Assembly (NCBI GenBank): GCA_021521415.1
Contig: JAIQDT010005499.1
Location: 62,001-126,000 of the forward strand
Source: Bidens hawaiensis
Lineage: Eukaryota > Streptophyta > Magnoliopsida > Asterales > Asteraceae
Reading direction: 5' to 3'
DNA length: 64,000 bases
The translations under genes were made by a program, and so were the position numbers. Under the pieces are notes generated by a model. That model did not search any database, was not told the origin of the DNA, and saw only the letters and a program-made list of their open reading frames with translations. Below, in pieces: positions 58,516 to 64,000 of the stretch; position 1 is the stretch's first letter; each line of letters starts with the position of its first letter.

Positions 58516-60190
58516 CTACATGGGATGAAGGCGGTAGCATCTACTTACCATCAGTGCATCAAACTACCGATCTCTTGGGAAGTAGTAAGGATAGATGGTG
58601 AACAGGTGGAAGACAAGAATTATTATTCTTCTTCCATGAATCCTACAGCTAAACAAACAATAGCATAGCAACCACAACAGCATCCTAGGGACGTGCTGGA
58701 AGCTCGGGAGCGAGACATAAAAGAAGTAGGATCCAGTATTCCTGATGAAATCGAGGAGGATATAGTATCCTTCTTAAAGTGAAGAAAGTCTACGTTTGCC
58801 TTTAGACATTCAGACATGACAGGTATTTCTAAGGAGGTAATTACTCACAAGTTGGGCCTTGATTTATCTATTAAACCCATCCATCAGAAGTGAAGAAAAT
58901 TCGCTCCTGAGTGGAACGTGATCATACAAGAATAATTTGAAAAACTTCTTATGGCTGGTATGATCAGAGAGGTTAAGTTTCCTCGATGGTTAGCTAATGC
59001 GGTTGTTGTTTCTAAAAATAATGGAAAATGGAGGGTGTGTGCCGATTTTACTGATTTAAACAAGGCATGCCCCAAGGATCCTTTCCCGTTACCACATATA
59101 GACTCCATGGTTGATGCAATGGCAGGACATGAGATGCTTACCTTCATGGATGCTTCCTCTGGATTTCAACAAATTAAGATGGAACCATCTGATCAGGAGG
59201 ATACAACATTCATGACTCCTACCGGCATATACTGTTATATTGCTATGCCGTTCGGACTAACAAATACAGGGGCAACATATCAAAGATTGGTGAATATGAT
59301 GTTCAAGGATCAGTTAGGCAAAACCATGGAAGTCTACATAGATGACATAGTGGTGAAGTTTAAGAGAGATGAGGATCACCTCAGAGATCTTGAAGAAGCA
59401 TATAATATCCTTGACCATTATAACATGAAACTGAACCCGACAAAATGGCATTTTGGTGTTAAGGTTGGAAAGTTTCTAGGATACATGATGACCAAAAGAG
59501 GGATAGAAGTAAGCCCCAAGTAGATGGAAGCCATTATCAACTTAAAGTCTCATGCGATGGCTAAAGATTTCCAAAGGCTGACAGGAAGAATAGCTGCTCT
59601 CAACAGATTCATTTCCAGATCCTCCGAGAAGTGCAAAGATTTCTACGAAATTCTTAGGAAAAATAAGAAGTTCGAATGGACCGAGAAGCATGAGGCTGCA
59701 CTTAAAGCCTTAAAGGTCTACTTATCCACAGCACCAGCTTTGAAGAAGCCCTTGGATGGAAAATCCTTATATATGTACCTAGCTGTTTCGGGAAATGCCG
59801 TAAGTGCTGTCCTTGTGAAGGATCACGAAGGTGAAAAGCACCCTGTTTATTATGTAAGTAAAAGTCTTCTAGATGCAGAAGCCAGGTATACTCATTTAGA
59901 AAAGTTAATTCTTTCACTTATTATGGCTTCTACTAAATTGAGACATTACTTTGAGACTCATACTATTATTTTGAGAACTAACTATCCTGTTAAGAATGTC
60001 CTTAGAAAGCCAGAGTTATCAGGAAGGATGGCGAAATGGGCTGTGAAGCTGAGTGCGTATGATATTCAGTATGAGCCCCAAACAACCATCAAGTCACAAG
60101 CACTCACAGACTTTGTGGCTGATTTCAGTAACGACATGCAGAAAGAAGCCGACTTGGAGGTTCAACAATTAGAAGAAACCAAGGATCCTT
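58516..60190 (+). pseudogene. pol: T reverse transcriptase and first RNase H (Tat)
   Basis: Stops at 58666, 58780, 58891 and 58936 (approximate) interrupt the entry to RT. The frame is then open from 58951: WRVCADFTDLNKACPKDPFP, FMDASSGFQQIKM, MPFGLTNTGATYQRL and the catalytic YIDDIV. A TAG at 59521-59523 follows GIEVSPK. RNase H is open to 60294 (RLTGRIAALNRFISRS, VLRKPELSGRMAKWAVKLS, YEPQTTIKSQALTDFVADF). There is no frameshift across RT and RNase H, so decay is by substitutions. Confidence 0.87.
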
Positions 60191-60193
60191 GGG

Positions 60194-60700
60194 GTCCTCT
60201 TTACAGATGGAGCTTCCACTTTAATTGGAACAAGATTAGGTTTCCTACTGAAATCGCCACAGGGGGACATATTACTCTAGTCTATAGCCTGTGAGTTCCA
60301 AGTGACAAATAATGAGGCAGAATATGAAGCTCTGATCATAGGTTTGCAATTAGTTAAACACATGAGGATCAGGTATCTTCAAGTATATATAGATTCATTT
60401 TTGATAGCTAACCACTTTAATGGCTCATATGCTGTTAAAGGTGAAAAACTAATCAAATATCTAGATGTTGTGAAGGAATTAGCAAAATCCTTAGAATTGT
60501 TTTGTATTGTACAGGTACCAAGGGAAGCCAATGCTGGGATAAATGCTTTGGAATGTTCAGCCTCATCTTTGAAGATTCCAGAAGACACGAAGATCCCAAT
60601 CATCCGTATACTCTCGCCAACAATAGGAGAGCAAGAAGTTGGAGAGATAACAACTGACAAACAAATTGTACTTTGGGATCCATCATCCTCAAATAATTAA
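60194..60700 (+). pseudogene. pol: T second RNase H (aRNH), a Tat-lineage hallmark
   Basis: A second RNase H-like domain begins in the +1 frame inside the end of the first ORF: VLFTDGAST (60194) with the first catalytic Asp, a TAG near 60279, then FQVTNNEAEYEALIIGLQ with the Glu, LQVYIDSFLIANHFNGSY with the next Asp, and VPREANAGINAL. Two RNase H domains in tandem are characteristic of Tat/Ogre elements. In the first RNase H frame this DNA reads PLYRWSF and soon stops, so a 1-base shift separates the domains. Confidence 0.82.
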
Positions 60701-60814
60701 GGATCCTGGATCCTTCCAATCAAGAACAAAATTCAAGAGGGAGAAATTCCAGCCACAGAAAATCCTAAGTCCTTCAAACTTAAGGTATCACAAAAGATTA
60801 TATTACACGATATT

Positions 60815-61933
60815 TTGTATAGGAAACCTCTTGCAGGTACCTACTTGAGGTGTTTCGAAGATCCTGAAATTCAAGAAGTACTTAAAGACTTTCATGAGGG
60901 TGACTGTAGTAACCACACTAGAGACCCAGCCCTATTCTCTAGAATTCTGAGAGCAGGTTACTACTGGCCAACCATGAAAAGAGACGCCATGGAATATTCG
61001 AAGAAGTGTGACCCATGTCAAAGACACATCAATATCCTACATCAGCCAGCGGAGCCTATGTATCATATATCCTCGTCATGGCCTTTCATGAAGTGTGGCA
61101 TGGATATCGTTGGTAAGCTGCCTAAAGCAGAAGCTTTTGTTCATGCTTTTAATGACTGATTAGTTTTCAAAGTGGATAAAAGCAGAAGCTTGTGTTCAAG
61201 TACGCGAAAAATAGATGATATCTTTTATTAAAAGAAATATTATTACTAGATTCGGTATTCCTTTGGAAATTATTTGTGATAATGGTTCCCAGTTTATCGG
61301 GAAAAGAACCACTAACTTTTGTGACAGTTGGGGCATCAAGATGATTACCTCTACTCTGGTGCATCCTCAAGCTAATGTCCAGGTGGAATCAAGTAACAAG
61401 ATCATCATCAACAACTTAAAGAAGAAACTAGGATCCAAGAAAGGCAAATGCGCAGAAGAACTTCCTTATGTTCTTTGAGCAGACAGGACAACACCAAAGA
61501 ATGCAACAGGTCAAACACCTTTCTCATTAGTGTTTGGCTCGGAAATTGTAATCCCTACAGAGATGGTAGTTCCCACTACCAGAACATGCATCCGTGATCC
61601 TGAAGTTAATAATGGAATCCTTCTTGAAGACTTGGATACTGTCGAAGAACTCAAAGGCCTAGCCAAGATCAGAATGACATCATATCAACAAAAGGTGGTT
61701 GGGGCATACAACAAGAGTATAAGGATCAGAAGATTTCAAGAAGGAGACTTGGTCTTGAGGAAAACCTTCCAAAATACGACTAATCCAGCAGATGGAAAGC
61801 TAGATCCTGAATGGGAAGGCCCCACTTGATCGAATCAGAGGCAGGAAAGGGGGCATATCACCTACTAACTATGGAAGGTAGCAGGCTACCAAGAGCATGG
61901 AATGCTACCCACCTCAAGAAGTACCTTTTCTAA
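60815..61933 (+). pseudogene. pol: T integrase (Tat), with a small deletion
   Basis: The zinc domain has His and Cys residues in FHEGDCSNHTRDP and SKKCDPCQRH. The core shows GMDIVGKLP, then at 61140-61215 a short loss and two frame changes (the expected VDYFTKW region is missing), then IICDNGSQF and VQVESSNK. All three acidic residues are present. The C-terminal part (61530-61829) has TPFSLVFGSEIVIP and FQEGDLVLRKT. After a stop at 61829 another frame ends AWNATHLKKYLF with TAA at 61931-61933. Confidence 0.85.
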
Positions 61934-62118
61934 TTAAGATCAAGTATCCTCAGAGGATCGAGTATACTTAAAGGATCAAGGATCCTAAAATCGGTAATAT
62001 CTATCTGATCACTTATCCCTTTCATATTCTTATTAATTTAAGGATAACATATTCTTAACGTTTATCCTTTACATGTTTTGAGTAGCAATGCAGGTTTCAA
62101 TAAGATGTTCCATATCTA

Positions 62119-62474
62119 AGAGGTTGGCCACCTCTCCCTTACACTTAAGGTACACTACCGTTTTCTTTGGTCTAAACCACGATGAAGATATGATCCCCGA
62201 TGATCATATCTTACAAGGTTTAAGGTTTTAACCTTTCTTATAAATTAGAGTTTCTACACTCTCGCCTGGAGCGCAGGTAATCCAACGTATAATTCGGGGC
62301 AACGGGACTAGTTTACTATACGTGGCTGACAATTTCGTTGTTTTCGGCTATATGCAGGATCCTACGAATTATGGTAGACGTACCATACCACCGGTTTATA
62401 ACATTTTCATGTTATTTCAAGACAAAGGTTTCTAGCATTTTCATGCTAGCTAAGGTTTTGGCGTTTTCACGCCA
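62119..62474 (+). repeat. Hairpin array in the T 3' non-coding region
   Basis: At least seven perfect inverted repeats in 360 bp: AGAGGT/ACCTCT (62119-62135), AAGATATGATC/GATCATATCTT (62185-62212), AAGGTT/AACCTT (near 62220), AGAGT/ACTCT (near 62248), TATGGTA/TACCATA (62370-62387), ATAACA/TGTTAT (62398-62415), CTAGCA/TGCTAG (62432-62449) and TGGCG/CGCCA (62459-62474). The last three share the loop TTTTCA. Confidence 0.85.
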
Positions 62475-62477
62475 CTT

Positions 62478-62650
62478 ACGTTTGGGCTAAATCCCGGTGT
62501 GGGTGAGTCCCCAGTTGACATCCTTATCTTTGGGCTAGTCCCCAGTTTTTAGGCTTGTCTCCAGTTTGGGTTTGTCCCCAGCTGCACGGGCTTGTCCATA
62601 GTTTATTTTATGGGCTTGTCCCCAGTTTGTTGGGTTTAATCCCAATTAAT
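62478..62650 (+). repeat. Array of GGGCTTGTCCCCAG-like units in T
   Basis: About eight irregular units of 16-23 bp. Each has GGG, five or six bases (CTTGT, CTAGT, TTTAAT), then CCC, often followed by CAGTTT. Flanking stretches 61934-62118 and 62651-63240 hold scattered AAGGATCC/AAGGATCA motifs and no ORF I would support. Confidence 0.8.
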
Positions 62651-63272
62651 TTCATAAGTTATTTGCATAAGGTATCCTATAGTCCAACTATAAGGATCAA
62701 CATCTATGGATTCAATATCTTTAATTTATTTTTACAAGGATAACCTAAGGATCAATAGATATGGTAACTTAGATCTAATTAGATCTTATGGTATGATTTC
62801 TACTTAACAATTTACATTTATTTGGTTAAAATCTTTGTAAACTCTATTATTTAAGGATTTAAGATCCTTAGTTTATTTTTGCAAGGATATTCATCCTAAA
62901 ACTTTTTACTCAATAATATTTCTTAAAACTTTCAACAAGACTAAAGCTATATCAAACAAACTTTCAAGATAACAAATAACATGTAAATAGTCAAAAATTT
63001 TAAGTTATTATTAAACATAAGTCACCTGGACTTACCCAAAATCCATAACCCGGATTTCACCATATGAAATATAAAAACAGGGGAATCAAACGCTTCATCC
63101 CCATAAAAAGAGGATCACTCCACCTTTGCCACCCCTGGAAGTTGTTTTAAGGATCATGGATCCTTTACCCTAATTACTGTTGTCTGTTACAAACCATTAT
63201 CCATAAAAACCTAACCAAACAAAATTAAAAAAACGGGCTCGGGCCTTGTCTTTTATATCCTTCATCGCCCGT

Positions 63273-64000
63273 TTAAGCAGCTTCATCACCTTCTACTGCT
63301 GCCTTCCCTTCCTCAGCCTCGACCACCTCTTTCACTCCACTTGTGCCTGCTCTACCTGCATCAGCCATCTCACCTTCTTCTTCGTCCTCACCTCCACCCA
63401 AATTAGCCAAAGATTGTTTCCCCTGAACGATATCCCATGAGGATCTGTCGAAAGTAGGGTCATTGGCCTCAGTTACCAGCTTGATTCCGGCCTGAAGAAC
63501 CGACTTAGCTGCCCAGATCTTTGCCTCATTGGTATCTCGGGTAATCTCGTCTTGCATCTAAACTGCAAGCGTGGATACATGATCCTCTGCTTGTTTATTC
63601 TCCTTGGTAATTTTGGAGAAAGCTTTATCCTTTGCAGCGGCCATGGACCTGATCCCACTGGGAGTTTCCTCATACTCTTCAAACATCTTCTCATGGAAGC
63701 TTCGGGCAGATGTGACAACCTACATAAGGAAACAAAAAAATATTAAAATAATGTTAGATCCATGGGTAAGGGCTATAAGAATAAAGGATCCTTACAGCAG
63801 TAAGCATCTCCAGCAGCTGTTTCTCGGCATCAAAGGGGTTCTCAGGCTCCGAGCTCTTCTTCCTTTTGGCTCATGACTTGGCTCGAGTGGTGACCGGACG
63901 TCGCTCTAGCTGTGGAGTGGACTTCGGAGTTTCTTTCTGCAAAAACATGCAGTCGATATCTTCAAGGGAAAACTTGGATGCAGATTTTTCAGACTTCTGG
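63273..64000 (-). pseudogene. T antisense additional ORF with a spliced intron (3' part)
   Basis: On the strand opposite to gag-pol, an ORF enters from beyond 64000. The exon reads FSLEDIDCMFLQKETPKSTP, a TGA near 63870, then KKSSEPENPFDAEKQLLEML to GCT at 63796. A 76-bp intron (63720-63795) has GTAAGG at its donor, a T-rich run and TATGTAG at its acceptor. The second exon continues in frame: VVTSARSFHEKMFEEYEE, KDKAFSKITKENKQAEDH, a TAG at 63558-63560, MQDEITRDTNEAKIW, then an acidic tail and TAA at 63273. The helical, charged make-up suggests a coiled coil. Extra ORFs in antisense between pol and the 3' LTR are known for Tat-type elements (recalled); function unknown. Confidence 0.65.

Noticed and set aside
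61934..64000. A 3' LTR of T inside the window
   Set aside because: I could not find a second copy of the 55329-55987 sequence; the element continues past the edge.

Overview
This window is plant nuclear DNA made entirely of nested and decayed LTR retrotransposons. I found no host gene, tRNA, rRNA or CRISPR array. The large Sirevirus-type Ty1/copia elements with an extra ORF after pol, together with Athila, Tekay and Tat Ty3/gypsy lineages, point to a eudicot. The extra ORF resembles proteins I remember from daisy-family (Asteraceae) genomes, so Asteraceae is my best guess; no search was run.

Layout, with names used below. S1, S2 and S3 are Sirevirus-type copia elements, all on the minus strand. 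S1 covers 1-11589: aORF 1-2787, pol 4918-8175, gag 8173-10807, PBS 11250-11261, LTR 11264-11589. S2 is broken up: a short 3' tail (11590-11683), gag in two halves (19072-21311 and 43005-43362), PBS 43795-43806, LTR 43809-44139. S3 covers 44174-55328: aORF, spacer, pol, gag, leader. A1 is a 3'-truncated Athila element on the minus strand (12156-19071) inserted in S2. A2 is a complete Athila element on the plus strand (21312-43004) that splits the S2 gag, with ACAAT target duplications. K is a complete Tekay chromovirus on the minus strand (31454-42299) inserted in the 3' LTR of A2, with CATTG duplications. A 470-bp scrap of another chromovirus lies at 11684-12155. T is a Tat-lineage element on the plus strand (55329 to beyond 64000), with an antisense spliced extra ORF at its 3' end.

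Order of events: the Sireviruses are oldest, A1 is also old (truncated, CpG decay in its PBS), A2 is young (very similar LTRs), and K is younger still because it sits inside A2. Every coding region carries stops or frameshifts, so nothing here looks autonomously active.

The most interesting signals are non-coding. (1) Just after the pol stop of both S1 and S3 lies a tandem pair of units that fold into hairpins of the same geometry with compensatory changes between the two elements. (2) Each family carries its own short signature motif, repeated and often palindromic, at equivalent places: AACTTCGCC in S1/S2, CCGAGAAC in S3, AAGGATCC in T. In the LTRs of S1 and S2 it forms a perfect 15-16 bp stem right beside the TATA-like box. 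(3) Between the convergent pol and antisense ORF of T is an array of perfect hairpins; three share a TTTTCA loop on different but self-complementary stems.
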